A stretch of 64,000 nt of DNA from Axinella damicornis (taxonomy: Eukaryota > Porifera > Demospongiae > Axinellida > Axinellidae): NCBI GenBank assembly GCA_963931865.1, contig OZ007513.1:9529412-9593411 (forward strand), in the 5' to 3' direction. The position numbers and the translations under genes were made by a program. This document shows, piece after piece, positions 1 through 13,700 of the stretch (the first letter of the stretch is position 1; each line of letters opens with the position of its first letter). The notes under the pieces are model-generated. The model made no database searches, was not told the origin of the DNA, and was given only the letters and a program-made list of their open reading frames with translations.

Positions 1-669
1 ATTATACTGTCGGTCATGAACCACGGAACATTTCCTGGTATTTCCTGCGGAAGAGTGGCAGCGAGATGACTTGTACCATCGGCGTCAACGGTGACTACTC
101 GATCTGCATCTGAGACGATCTGCAAAGTTGTGCACGTGTAGGTCAGAAGACGCTCACCAGGGGGGCGTTATAACGAGTCAAACTACCCTGTGCAGGAACA
201 TGGGCGAAAAAGAGGGGGAGGGCGTATTTTCGAAGGGGGCGTATTAGCGGGACACTACGGTACATACAAGCAGCTTTGCTTGCTTCAGCTGCTGCTCCTC
301 TATTGCATTCGCATGTGAGTCTGGCACTGGTCAACTCCCAGTTCAGAAGTCTGGTGAGCCACATCACCTACCCTCATGGCCACAGTTGCATGACACTTCC
401 CTCCTCAGTGGTCTCACTAGCTCGCTTCTCACTGCATCTGTGTGATGCCCAATAGTCTTGAGTAATCGCGTCTCTGACATGAGTAATCGCGTCTCTGACA
501 TGGCTAAGAGCAGTAGTGAGATCAAGGTCAAGTAGCACCATAGTTGCATCATTGGTCTGAATTGTCATATCAGGGCTGTAGCCGCGAGATCTGAAGTGGT
601 CAGGTTGAACAGCAGTGTTGGTGCGAAGAAATACGCGCGAAGTGTGCTGCTGTTGGGGGTTCTGGGGGT

Positions 670-670
<1 letters not shown>

Positions 671-709
<39 letters not shown>
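671..709. repeat. Poly-C tract, 39 bases
   Basis: Uninterrupted C run. It is the longest of seven G or C homopolymers of 16 bases or more in the window. The neighbouring 460-501 holds two adjacent copies of GAGTAATCGCGTCTCTGACAT. Nothing else recognisable between 1 and 960. Confidence 0.95.
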
Positions 710-960
710 AGGAAATTTTTGGGATTTCTGGCCTTCTGAGGTGGTTTCTGATGCAATTCTTGGGTAAGAATGTGGCAACCGGGGTCTGTATAGATCTGCA
801 GCTGCGGGCACAGTGCTAGCTAGCTAGAGCATGGATATCTATGGCTACAGTGACACGTCGCATGCAGACTCAGCGCTTCCTGTTCGTCGTAGTGCAGGAA
901 CGGCCAGCTAGCTATTAAACCACTGGCTCTGCGCGGAGCACAGTACAGGTTTCGACTTAC

Positions 961-1041
961 CAAAAGTTCGCTTGGGAAAGTCAAAGTTCTTGGGATGATG
1001 GGAAGACTAGGAAGTGACAGCTTCAAGCTATTCGCAACCAT
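961..1041 (-). CDS. Possible first exon of another minus-strand gene
   Basis: The ATG at 1041 opens 27 codons (MVANSLKLSLPSLPIIPR, then TFPSELL) ending at a consensus donor TTTTG|GTAAGT. It does not fit the phase of the exon at 1722-1527, so it would be a separate start. Short and unsupported beyond the ATG and donor. Confidence 0.2.
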
Positions 1042-1526
1042 CTTTGTATCGCGATCGCCGATCTATCACCAAGCGTAAGCTTTTTTTTTTAGGTCTGGGA
1101 ATAATAGTGGCAATGCATATATAGATGAACAGTAGAAAGCGCAACTACTCCGAGGAGGAAAAACAAAAAGGGAATTAGAAGTCTGCCGTGCGCGCCGCAT
1201 ACGTGCAATAATTGTCATTGCCGATAAGTTGTTTTTTTTTACCCAAAAGTGGTCAGGTTGAAACCTGACCAACCGTACCGGCAGCTACGGCCCTGCATAT
1301 TGTGCCTGTACCATTACTACACTTAGAGTCTACCAACACTACAATAGAGCACAAGTAAATTCTCTTCAGCAAATTAGTGATGGTCTGTCATACTCCACTT
1401 CTTGAATAAGGAAAATGCATGCCATTACCCATCCTCTGAAAACCTGGTGGTAAGTTCCATATCCTTCCCACCCACAACTGCAAAACCTAATAGCATGATT
1501 ACAACTGTAGCTGAACTGGAATGTAC

Positions 1527-1722
1527 CTCTCCTATGTGTGGGAGTTTCAGAGCATTCTCCATTTTCTTGCGCCATCTTCGCAGGGACTGGAGTAGGAGTG
1601 CGTTGATAAACCAGAACAAGACGGCAGACACTGCCTGAAGAAGTAGTTGCAAGTCCAAACTGGTAGTGTCCTGTTTTTAAGATGGAGTCCAGTTTATGCA
1701 ATGTGCTGGGTACTGTGTCACC
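1527..1722 (-). CDS. RNF213-like gene, last exon placed in window
   Basis: Excellent acceptor CTTTTGTTTCTTAG|GGT and donor AGGAGAG|GTACAT. Reads GDTVPSTLHKLDSILKTG, then HYQFGLATTSSGSVCRL and VLVYQRTPTPVPA. The phase joins exactly to the long exon. The downstream exon was not found in bases 1-1526. If the donor is not used, translation runs on in frame to a stop near 1366. Confidence 0.6.
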
Positions 1723-4700
1723 CTAAGAAACAAAAGGAGTGACAGAGTAAGCAAATAGGTTGCTATCATAACCATAACAATGCATAATAGGAGAGTGGGC
1801 AATAGCTGACAGCTACAATCGAAAGTACTTATAGTGCAGTACAATGGAGTACCTTAAGGCTACTATTAATTGCAAGCACAAAATTTAGCCATTTGAAGGT
1901 ACTCAGATTTGGCGATTGTTACAAAACCCCATAAGAAAAATGTATCACAGTGCTTTATAGAAGTGAGGTCAGAACTAGCTCTTCCTTGCGTGGTTTTGCC
2001 AAACATACGAGAAAAAATGCTCAGAAAATGAAGCCCACCGCATGTACAATAGTTGCTACTCACTGTGCTTTTCTGAAAACCTAAAGTTACACCCCAAAAA
2101 GGCAGTGAAGGTAACATTGCCACTGAGGCCTTCGCAATTGATGGGCCCTTAATACACTCCTCATGCTTGAGTAACAACATATGCATGCAGAGGCCCGACT
2201 TGTGCAGACACAACGAGGGAGCAGTAGCTGAAGCAAGCGGAACAAGTGAAGCTAGCTACTTGTAATATGAAACGTTGGAATGGATCAACATTGTGCTTCA
2301 CAAATGCAGCAAAATCAGCGTTACCGAAAAGCTTCAATTTGATATGCACAGTTGCCTACCTCTAGGTTCTGTAAGCAGCATCATGGGGGTTAGTAAGACG
2401 ATACTTACCGGTTGCGTTGAAAACCATGTCTTGATGAGATCAATATTGCGATTCACAGTCTGCAACTGCTTGCAGCCCTTGCTGACATCCAGGATAGACA
2501 CAGAAGTCATCAGCGTTTGCAGAGTTTGACCATTGATCATAAATGGAAAGATGTATTCATAGGCGGCAATCAAATGATTGAGGACGACTTCGTTATACTT
2601 CGTATGTTGCAGTTGGGTTGTAATTAATTGGCATTTGTCACTGAATCGCTCCCGTCCTTCCTTTCCTGTGAAATTTCCATTGCAAAGGAATCTGTAAAAT
2701 GGAACACTGTCAGCCAAAATGGTGAAAAGAGTGAGAAAGGTAAAGTCTGTTATATTTTTGAGACACAGACATTCCTTGACAACCTCCATTTTTTGGCTTG
2801 CATCTTTTAGAGTAAGTACAGATCTCTTCTGTTCTGAGTCCAGTGATTCTGCCGTGTAGACAAGCCGACCAAGACTTGGTTCATCCAGACATTCCCTAAG
2901 CTCAAACTTCTTCAAAACATCCACCACAATGGGAATGTATTTTTTAAGCTCAAACAGTACAAGCATACATCGAACACAATCAGCTCCAAGAAAAGCATGA
3001 ACATGTGTGTACGATTCATAAACAGGTTGGACCTGCCTTTCAAGAAATGATGAGATAGTCTGTAGCTCATGATCAAGCACAAAATTGTTTAGGTCAAGAG
3101 TGTTCTCCACTGTCACTTCACCATAGGTAGCAGAACCATAACCAATCCGTTGCAGCAGTAATTCAGTTTTCTGTAACGCTTCCTGAAGGAATATCAATTC
3201 CTGTGAGGGATTATCATCTAGCTCTGGTTTTGCAGCAGGTGCATATACTTGGAATTCAAACGAATCTTCTTGATAACTGCTGGGAAATTCTCTATTTGAA
3301 TCTTCATCAGTCAGGTAGGTTTTCAGGTAAGAGTCAAACATCTTACTGCCACGCATGGTAAAGTAGACCAGCATGTCCATGTGGTTGCACAGAGGTTCAG
3401 TAAAACTTTCAATAGAACGAACTAAGCACTCCAGCTGTTTGAGCTGGATGCACTTGGAAAGCTTCACAAATCCTTCGTTAAGATCAAACAGGCCTGTAAT
3501 CGACACTGGGAGAACTTCAAAATCGTCACTATGGTACTTGTCTTCCAAAGGAAAGGCTACATAATGTGAGATCGCACTCTGCAAATTGGTAGGAAAACTC
3601 ACTCCATAGCGGGACAGTAGTGCAATCACATCAATTCTGCTGAGAAATAATCAGTGAATAGGTGCTTAAACAGTTTGCAAATACCAATGATTCAAGACCC
3701 TAGTCTTGGTCCCAGACTCAACCAACCCCAACATAGATTGCTTTAAGTATAGACACTGGATGAAAGGTCTGGAAAAAAGCTATTAGCTAACAAAGCATTT
3801 GTAGCACAGACGATCCACTACAAAATCTGCACAGTCAAAGTGTTCTAGAAGATGGGTAACTCAACCACTGCCCAACTACAGCCTGCACTGAGGGAATTGA
3901 GGTGACACAACACTACAGTACATTTCTCCATTCCCGAAAGGTGACAGTTTGTTGTTCAGGGAGGTGTTAGTGGTGTAGCTTTGAGTCACTGTGAAGGGCA
4001 GCTGACTCCCACACAAAACTAAGGTTTATCCTCGTGATCACTCGGCCATTTGTATTCTAGTTTCGTGATTCATCCTAAACCATGAACTGCAATGATTAAC
4101 TATAGCTCTACTACAAGAACTGTAAAGAGACCAAAGTAACTCTCAACTACCACAGCTAGTGGATCACACAAACTCTTAGCTCATTCCCAGGCTGTGTGGG
4201 AAGAGAGAAAAGTGGCCTAGTATATCCACTGCTTATGCATACGCAAGCAATCCAAGGGAATTCATGTTTGTTTGTAAATGGTCGGTAAAATTGATACGTA
4301 TACGTCAGATTCACTTCCGTGTCACTGAAAAGCAGCAAGTGAGAAAAGCACTTTCTAATGCATGTAGCAGTGTCTGGAACTTGTCACACTGCCGCGATCC
4401 TGCTTCCTAAGTGACCTGAGTTTGGGTTCGACTGCCTTGACTTTGCCTATACAGGAACAGCAGGTAAACCATCAACAGACACAAAAGTAACTGAGAAGGC
4501 CAATGTTGATGCAATCATATGTACATCACTGAAGAGAGCAGTTGAATGCTTTGGATGCACTTCTGAATGACAGATTCGACAGAAATGCTTTGCAGCCTCT
4601 TGTTGGCTAGTGCATGTGCATAGATTAGACTTTTTCGGATATGATCCACGTGGTATAACAACATGAACCATACAATTTTACCGGCAATAGCTGCACATGT

Positions 4701-7700
4701 GCAAGCAGTGAGTACCAGGCCACTTTCTCTCCTCCCGTGCAACATGGGAACGAGGTTAACTAACTCTGGGATGCAGACTATCCTCCATCACTTTCAAAAG
4801 AGGTGGTATCACAGTTTCAATGTGTCTGAATCAGTTGCGGTTAGTCAGTCATTTATTGTGAGTAGTTAGACACTCCTTTCATATTTCTTTGTAGGTGTTT
4901 AGCCGTACAAAATAAATATATTGCATTGGCATTCTAAATAACTACCCAATCAATTAACTATCTGATTTCCTACAAAACATTGGACCCACACCTAAACATG
5001 CCATGTTAACGCTTGTTGACTGCCTGTAATGATGAGGAGAATGTAGAGTAGTATGTAGATTGGGAAAGAGTAAGCTACTGGAGACAAATAATATTTTGCT
5101 AACCGTTTAGTGTCTTCTCCACGGATATACCGGATTAGAGCGATATTCAACTTTTCAAACAATTCCAAGAAATGTTGTCCTCGAGAATCAACATCACCTC
5201 TGGTTACAACTGAAGAGCTAACATCAAGTGATTCACCTAGAACACTAATAGCTTTCCAATGCTCTCTGTATATACCAATTTCGGAGTTATTGATCTTGCA
5301 GGTAGCAAACTTGTCTTTCCAGATCATCAGAATCTGCCTCGTCTCAAGTACAAACTTGAAGTAAGCTGCAACATCTGGAAATTCACTACATGCAAGTTTT
5401 GAGAGGTCGGTGTCAGCATAACCTGTGAAATCCGAAGCAAATAAAGTCACTGGCATAGAGAATTGGAAAAGGATGCATGATCAGGTGAATATTCTTTAAC
5501 AGTTTCTTTGTAGTGCTCATCTTGTCTGCTGATGCATGAGAGACTGAGTGTTTCCTTGTAACATTATAAACAACTTACACGAATCTGATTTCATTCTGCA
5601 AATCTGGCCAAGTTGGCTCATCAAAATGGAATAATCACTGATCCAGGCCAAGCCTCCTCTGTCTGTGGGGATTCTCTGACAGCATGCACCAATCAAAGCC
5701 CAACAAAACATTTGTGTCACTGATTTGGGCTCAAATAGCTGAGGTTGCTCGCAAATCGTGCTAAGGGACTGGGAGATAATATGTTGTAGAGATTCCTCCA
5801 TGGTACCCTTGATCACAGTTATGTCAGTGATGATTTCCTGAACAGAAATCAAGGCAAAATTAAAGATTTAAAGCACTACAATATTGCCCCCATTGAACAA
5901 TGAAACAATTATGTGATACAATTTCTTCCATTATTTCATACTACCCTGAGATACGATAAATAAGAGAGGATAGGTAAGAAAATGTAATCCATTAATAACA
6001 GGGAGGGGGGAACTTGAAGGACAATATAATTACGTCATGATTTAGGACTGGATTTTCAATTGTAGCTTTCTGCATTCTAACTTCATACTGTTAACATACA
6101 GGTAGTTTGCTTGCTTCACTGATTATTTTGGACAATACAACATCTTTGTTGAAGTGCATAAGTTAGTACGGGATCCAGATATAGTGTCTTATACTGACCC
6201 CATCTTACAGGGCCGGCGCCAGCTATTTGGGAATGGTACAGCCACTGCCAAAGGCAGTGCATAGAGGCGTGTAGTGCCGATCAGTCCACATAAAGCGTGT
6301 AAATAAATTTACACCTTCATTTTGTTATAAGGATGGGCTCTCCGTAGCACCTTCGTGCTTTGCACTGCATTGCCACTGCTTTCCGTGACTGTCTCACCCT
6401 CGACGTGGAAAAGAAATGTGAGTTGGCTGAAAGTGTTTTCTCATACATGTACATCACAAGCATCTGGTCATGGTTTGAATGTTGCCATGCCGTCATTCTG
6501 TCCGTTGATTCACAACTAACGCACAGCACGTTTGTCCTGTCTCTATTCCATGTGTGTTGGTCTCGTCCCTAGCCCATAAAAATTGACGTGACTTGAAATC
6601 AAGACCCGTGAAACATCGTAACGGATTTTGATGGCATGACCGTACTGGCCATACCGTTCGCTCCAGCCCTGAAATATCAAAAGGAAGATGCCAAGCCATT
6701 TTATGTGACATGCAGAATGAAACTCAATAGGTAAGTACAAGGTCGCATGTGTCAATAGTCTTGTCCTGCCCACCTAATTATAGGTGGGCAGGACATAACC
6801 CATGCATGACTTCTGTGACTCACACACAAACAGACACAGGAAGAATCTGCATTGATGCACGTCAATCTTACCTTGGCTATACATGAGAGAACAAGTTCTT
6901 GGAAATCATTTCTTTCACCTGAACAGCATTTCTATAAAAATATGATGGAGTACAAATCGAAAGTGATAAGTCAAGGTTGGCTACATATAAAGAGACCAAT
7001 AAGGACTGGGACCTTGCATGGCTTTGCATGCCCATGTGTAGTAACCACAAAAGATTATTCATCAGAATTATGTAACAGTGTTGTGATAGTCACACAGCAG
7101 ATGATCTGCAGTTGTACGCCATAGATTTCGCTATGTCCTTTGTGTTCTCGGATGCAGTCTTAGCTGTAGCTGACTTCTGGAACTCGAGATTGCGAGAGAA
7201 CTACTTTCAACTAGTGATGTAATGCACTATAGTCATGTGGTTATTACTGCAGTGGACATGCACTGGCAGTTACAGAGTTGAACAGCCGCATGAAACAGAG
7301 ATGCTGTTACACAGAATTTTGCCGGTACGTTCTGAGGATGCTGGTGAAGTAAGTTTCTTTATCGTCTCTAAATCTACCATGGGAAATGTTTGCCTCTGCT
7401 TCCTATCCATAGATATACCTACTTTCATGTGTGGCACTTTTGCTATTAGACAGTGCAGTAAACAAAAACCACTATCAGCATTTCCCATGGTGAAATGTTT
7501 GAGCACTACCTTTGCTTCATGGTGACGCTGCTGGTTTGAAATTGGTGTGGAAAAATTCCGGAAAATTGCATTTATACCATTCAAACACACTACACTACAG
7601 AAGCCATATGTCCACAAGTGGCTGGTGAGCATGTCCGACTGTGATGTCACAATGGGGTAGAGGGGTGGGCCAAATAATGGGATGGTGTTTGGAGACGGTG

Positions 7701-10700
7701 GAGTTTCTTCACTTCACAAGCAAAATACACAAATCACTGGTCCCAGCCAAGCAGGTGTCCTTATGTATAAGGTGCTTCTACCTGATATAAATTACATAGC
7801 TGCAAACTAGAGACATGCAGCCCCGGGCTATCTTCTGCACAAAAATAAGGCACATGGATGTAAGAGTTATATATTGTTGCAAAAGCTAGGGAGATGTACT
7901 GATAACACCTTCTGCATCTAAATCTTCTGATTCTCAGAAGAAGCCCTCCAGTTTTTCAAAGAAGCCTTCCGATTTGCAGCAAAGCTGTTTCGCAAACACA
8001 TGTCGGAAATGTGTTCCGATTATTGGCATCAATTTTGAAGACACATAAAGTATGAGCCCTTTGGTAGTTTTCTTTTTGTACGGGCCATTTGTATGTCCTC
8101 CCAATGAGTTGAATAAAGTATGTAGTGAAGCGAAACATGTTTACATCTGATGGAGTGATGGAATTACTCACCCAGACAACGTTGGTATCTTTCAGCAACA
8201 TATGGTGTAGAGAGTGCCTCCTTATGTAGTCAGTCAAGAATGCAGCAAATCGAGACCGGGTGTTTGGTAATGCAGGGGCCTTGACGACAGGAAGTTGCTG
8301 CAGTGGTAACTCTGAAAACAGAAACCGAGTATTCAGTTTGAGCAAGCTGATGATGAAATCAGGGGCCTTTCCTTGCTTGAGGTAACTCTCAGCCACTTTT
8401 TTAAACAGCTCCAGGATGAAAATCAAACTGTCTCCAGGTTTGGATCTGTACAGATATGCATGATAGAAGGTTTAATCAGGGATGCCATGCAATAAACCCA
8501 ATCTCCCAGGAAACATTCATATTTCACATGTGCATCTTTCACAGGCAGAGTTGCAAGAGAAGCTTAATTCTATTCAGTCGGTGGATCACAGGGAGTCAGT
8601 ACGGTGAATAATCTGAGTTTACAATGACAGAAGCAGAATTCTTAATTCCTCTAGATGTCTGCTTGTCCAAAAGGAGTGCATAAATGACTGAGCTGGCCAC
8701 TGCCACTGAAGCTGGTCAGACTAGTCCCCAGGACACAAGCAATTCGACCATGCCTGTTTCTTGAAATACAGTCAGTGACGTTCATATAACACCATGGGCT
8801 TTGCCTCGAATATCGCTTCAGGTATGCAGGCATATAGTGCTCCCAGCAAAGATAGTACATTCTGATTTTGGAGGTTACTAATTTGGACTGGATCCCCCCC
8901 CCCCCCCCCAAATCCCAATAGAGAAGCCATAGAAGTGCAGGACAGATATTTTTTTTCTGAAATCGTCAAAAATGAACAAAAGGGGCGACATTTCAGGATC
9001 TGTAAGGGTATAAGATTTTAAACTTGTGCCAGAGAGCATGACCTCAATCAGCTCTTAACTCCAAGGTTCGTGAAATGCCGACCCTAAAGTATAGGCCCCT
9101 CCGAAACTGTTCTATAACAGCTGTCCTCTGCAAGACAATGGAGTTACACAGGAGAAACCACATGAAGATACGGACTAGGCAGGTACCGTAACCACCAGAG
9201 CTTCTCCGTATCCGCACCGTCCGCACGCCCGTTGAGTCTGTGGTGGGACCATTTGAAGTTTCGTATTCGGCTTTTTCAGCAATTTTCCTGCATAGAGGAG
9301 TGCCCGTAGTTGTGGTCTACGCAGGAAATAATCAGAAGTTGAAGTGGTCCCATGACAGACTCAAACAGTGTGTGGATGGTGCAATCATGGAGCAACTTTG
9401 ATGACGACGGCTTGTTTCTCCTGTGTGAAGACCCTGAGAGGGGCTTAAACCTGCTAAACCTGGCTCGCTATACGTACCGGTACTTGTATCAAGTTTGAGA
9501 TCTTAACTCCCAGATTTAGAGAAATGACGACCCTAAAACATTTTGCATACTCACTTGACATGTGTAACCATAACTCTGTTGGAATATCATGTGACTTAAT
9601 TGATTTTTAGTGATTGGTTACAAAAGGTTATGGTACATTTCTATCAATTTATTTTGAACATAGAAGATGTCGGTTTGAAGTTATACATTATACACAAGTT
9701 TGTCACAGAAACCAAAATGTAGCTATCTCTTTGCTGGGAGCACTGTATACACAAGTAATAAAAATGTATTATAATGGATACCAGAATGGTAAAAATAAGG
9801 AAACACAAGAGGGATGATCGATCATAAAAGTGAAGTATACAACCCTCCCTACAGAGATCTTCCATAATATACATGTATAATGGAAAAAGATATGAAGGGG
9901 AGATTGTATACTCCACTATTATGTTCAATCATCCCTACCTTGTTTCCTTATATACCTTTTACCTGTTACATTTTAGATGTACTTGTTTATGTAAATGTTT
10001 TAGCAGCAGTCTGAAGACAATAGGCAGTTTATATGTAGTAGGGACTTTCATATGTTGTTAAACCTTACTTGAGTCTTGAGATAGGCATTCACCCTGCTCA
10101 CAGAATACAGTAGTAGGTAGCAACATAGCTGAATCGTATACATACAGGGACTTACCTAAGTCTTATGAAGTGCCTCGTTTGATTGACAACACAACACATT
10201 ATGATTCTTGCATCTTCCCAGGTGTGTTTCTAGCTCAGCAATCTTTAGAAATAATTATGTATTGTGGCCAAGTGATCGTATAAGTGCGCATGTGTTAAAA
10301 TGGCGTGCAAATTGAAACGATTGTTTTGGGTAGCTGCAGCTGCCTGGTGTGAGACTTTGAAGTTGTGACAAAGCGATGGGGTCGTCAGTTGAAAATGCTG
10401 TTGTTTCGTGCATGAATCATCGTGAGAGATTAGGCAACATTGAGCTAGCCCGTATGAAGAAAGAATGAAAGAAAGAAAGAAAGAAAGAAATAAAGAAAGA
10501 AGAGGAAAGAAAAACAATTTGCCCGTTTTGTGAGTACCAGGTGTGGTACTTTTGCGACGGTTTTTCACAACATGAGGAGTCTTGTTGGTAATGAAAACAC
10601 TCAAAGATGAACGTTATGTGGTTATAAAGGCTTACAAGTGTACTGTTTCAAAGATTTGGAGAGATTTTGTCTGTCGTATCCCTACGTATATAGTCTGCCG

Positions 10701-13700
10701 ACTTTATGATAAAAGGAAAGCACTCCGGTGTGATCTATCTCACTAAATCAGGAGAGGCAGGGTGGACACCTGTTTGGCATCGAAGGCATCAGAGGAGGTC
10801 AAAATCTGACAGCAGTGATGAAGAAGATGCTGAACACAAACTTCAAGCCTCCATCAAGTCAGCCCGAGGTGTGGTCTTCCAGACCCGTGAGGGAATTCCT
10901 GGGCTGAAGGTCCGTAAAGGATGCACACTCTCCAGCATATCCTGGATTCCGATTGCTCCCACGCCTGTTGCCGCACGAACTCGATCTAGAATCCAATATC
11001 CGAATGTGACATAATATAAACATTGTACAACTAGGGCTCACTTTATATTAGCTAAATGCTATTGTGTGTCCTTTGCCTTCAAAGCAAGAATTTTCATTAA
11101 AAAAAATAAATAAAATTTAATTTTTAAAAATAAAAAAAGGGGGGGTTGGTTGGCATATACACAGCACACCGCCGAAGGCGGTGCGCAGAACTGTGAAGTG
11201 GCGATCAGAAAAAAATTTTATGTGTTTTTTTTAGCGATCAGGAAGCGCTCTCGTGGCATCTCTGCGCATTCTGGACACGTTCCCAGACACAATGAAGATT
11301 GACTAAGTAACCAGTAAGTATCGATGTGTGGTTCCTTCTTTTCACCGTCGACGATTACAACCACGTACGTGGACAGTCATAACACTTTAGTTTCTAATTA
11401 TACGTATTAAATTAAAATTGTGCAGCAAGTGTAAACCTAGCTAGCTCAAGACTATGTCTGCCTTCAGGCTTTCAGTCCGCGAACGGTCAAGGTAGGTAAG
11501 TTGCTCTTACATTTCAAACATGCAGCTTGCTTTCTGCCTTGAGTGTACGGTCTGAGCCAAATACATTTATTTGGTTCTCCTGGAAAGGGGGGTTCCATGG
11601 AACCCTTGCAACCCCCTCTGGATCCGCTACTGAAAACGAAGGCAGTCCTTCAAAAGAGGGGTTCCATGGAACCCATGGAACCCCTTCTAGATCCGCCACT
11701 GTAGACTACAACATATTAGTGTCATCTATGTAGCTTCCAACTGTAAAATAGGGCAGCTGGCTGGCTAGCTAAAGCTATGTACTGAACACATTCTAGTCAC
11801 ACGGGAAGAAACTTAATTTGGATAGTATACTCACAAAATTTGTCATTACCGCAGCTACATCAGAAACTGTATTTACACAGACACACAAAACAATTTCACG
11901 TATGCCACATGCATTTGATGCTGTATCTCGGCAACTGGATGAAAATGAAATTTAGCTGCCCTTGGATGGGCTGTGTTTTCCCTCTGCGGGTCACATTTAC
12001 GTTGAAACTCCATGCATTACAGCCATCAATAAATAAATACACAATCACACTTTCCATATCTTGGTGGACGTTTGAGTTTATTGCGGTATTTCTTACCTGC
12101 TTTGGATCAGCCTTAAAAGTTTTCCCCATACAACATCTGTCAAATCCACAATTGAGGGCACTTCATAATTCTGGAAATAGTTGTCCATATGCTATCAGCA
12201 AAGGGAATGGAAGCCAACACTGAGACAGTTGCCAACAGCACATGATAAAAGATATGATAAAAAAAAACTACAAGCACAATTTCATAACAATTAAACAATC
12301 AGATGTACTGACTTACAGAAGTCTCCCATATGTCAAAAGTTGAATACAGGTGGAACAGGCTGTCCACAGTCAGTGATACCAACTTGCTTCCGGTAGCCTC
12401 AACCAACTACAATAATAAGACATTGTCATCTCTCACACTGTAGAAATAATCAAATAGCTTGTTGCACACAACTAGCTAGCTAGTGTTCCGAACCAAGTAC
12501 TTGGTTTTCTGATCCTCCAGTCAAAGTAAAGAGTCAATAGCAGATACCTCTGTGCAATTAGTGTAGTTGATACAGCCTCTTACATCATGCTGCACGGGTT
12601 TAGATCAATTAGACTAGAACTTCTCTTGGACGATTTGGTACCGGTTGTCACTCGTACACCACACTTCAAAGCATGCACATGCAGTAGTATCCCTGACCAC
12701 ACTCTTTATGTTGCTGTTTCTGTAATACACAAGTTCCACTGCGTGAGCATATGCACATAGTTCATGGGTTGTAACACTACCATCTGAAGAGTAAATATTA
12801 TTCCACCATGGTCAAAATGAGTTAATCGAGGAGCCATGTCTTCTCCACCTGATGTACAAGTGTGACCACTACTGGCTGTCACTACAAGTAGCTACAATCT
12901 CTAAAGTGCACTGAATCAGTCTGATCTGAATGCCACTAAATCTTACCTCAGATTTGATGTATCCAGAAAACATCTTGACAATCTGCAGTTCAGACTTCAG
13001 TAGTTCTGTTATACATTTCTCTGCATCCTCGCTAGTAAGGTCAACAAGACGAACTAGCATGGAGAGCCATTTTCGAAAGTGTTCCTGCTTTTCTTGCTTC
13101 AATTCCCACTTCTTCATTATCACATGATGTACAACGTCCAAGTAGGCAAGTCCCTTGAATGTGGCAAGATAACCGATAACATAATTTAAACACATGATTA
13201 ACGGATAGTACTATACAGAATTCACTGTCAAGACCATTCAATTAAGTCCATGAAAGTGGTTCCTTTCAGATACGTAAGTCTCTAGCAGTGTTGAAATCGT
13301 TCTAGGGATGATAGACATCCTGGTCAGAGGCAGAGATATCAATCGCGTGGTTACAATGGAAGCTAATAAAACATGACAATTTTGTGTTATGTTGATTCAG
13401 TGCATTATAGCAGTAGTTCTTATGGTTATTTTGGTGGAAACCAAACCGGAGGTAGCCCCACGAAATGACGGTAAGGCTGGCAATGAGTAGCTGCCATGCT
13501 CCAGCAAAGCCATGGCAGAAATTTGGTAGAACAAACAGCTTGTAGGATGTAAATCGTACTTCTGATCGCGCATAAACTAATCCAAACAATGAAACACTTA
13601 GCTATGGTGAGTTGGAAGCTCATTTGGGTGTATACAGGCATTGTCGAAGTTGATGCATCCATAATTTATGTTTGGCGCTATCCGGGATAAAGGGTTTATG

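Noticed and set aside
374..811. Open frames with long Gly runs at the left edge
   Set aside because: Produced by the 39-base poly-C tract; no splice or codon support.
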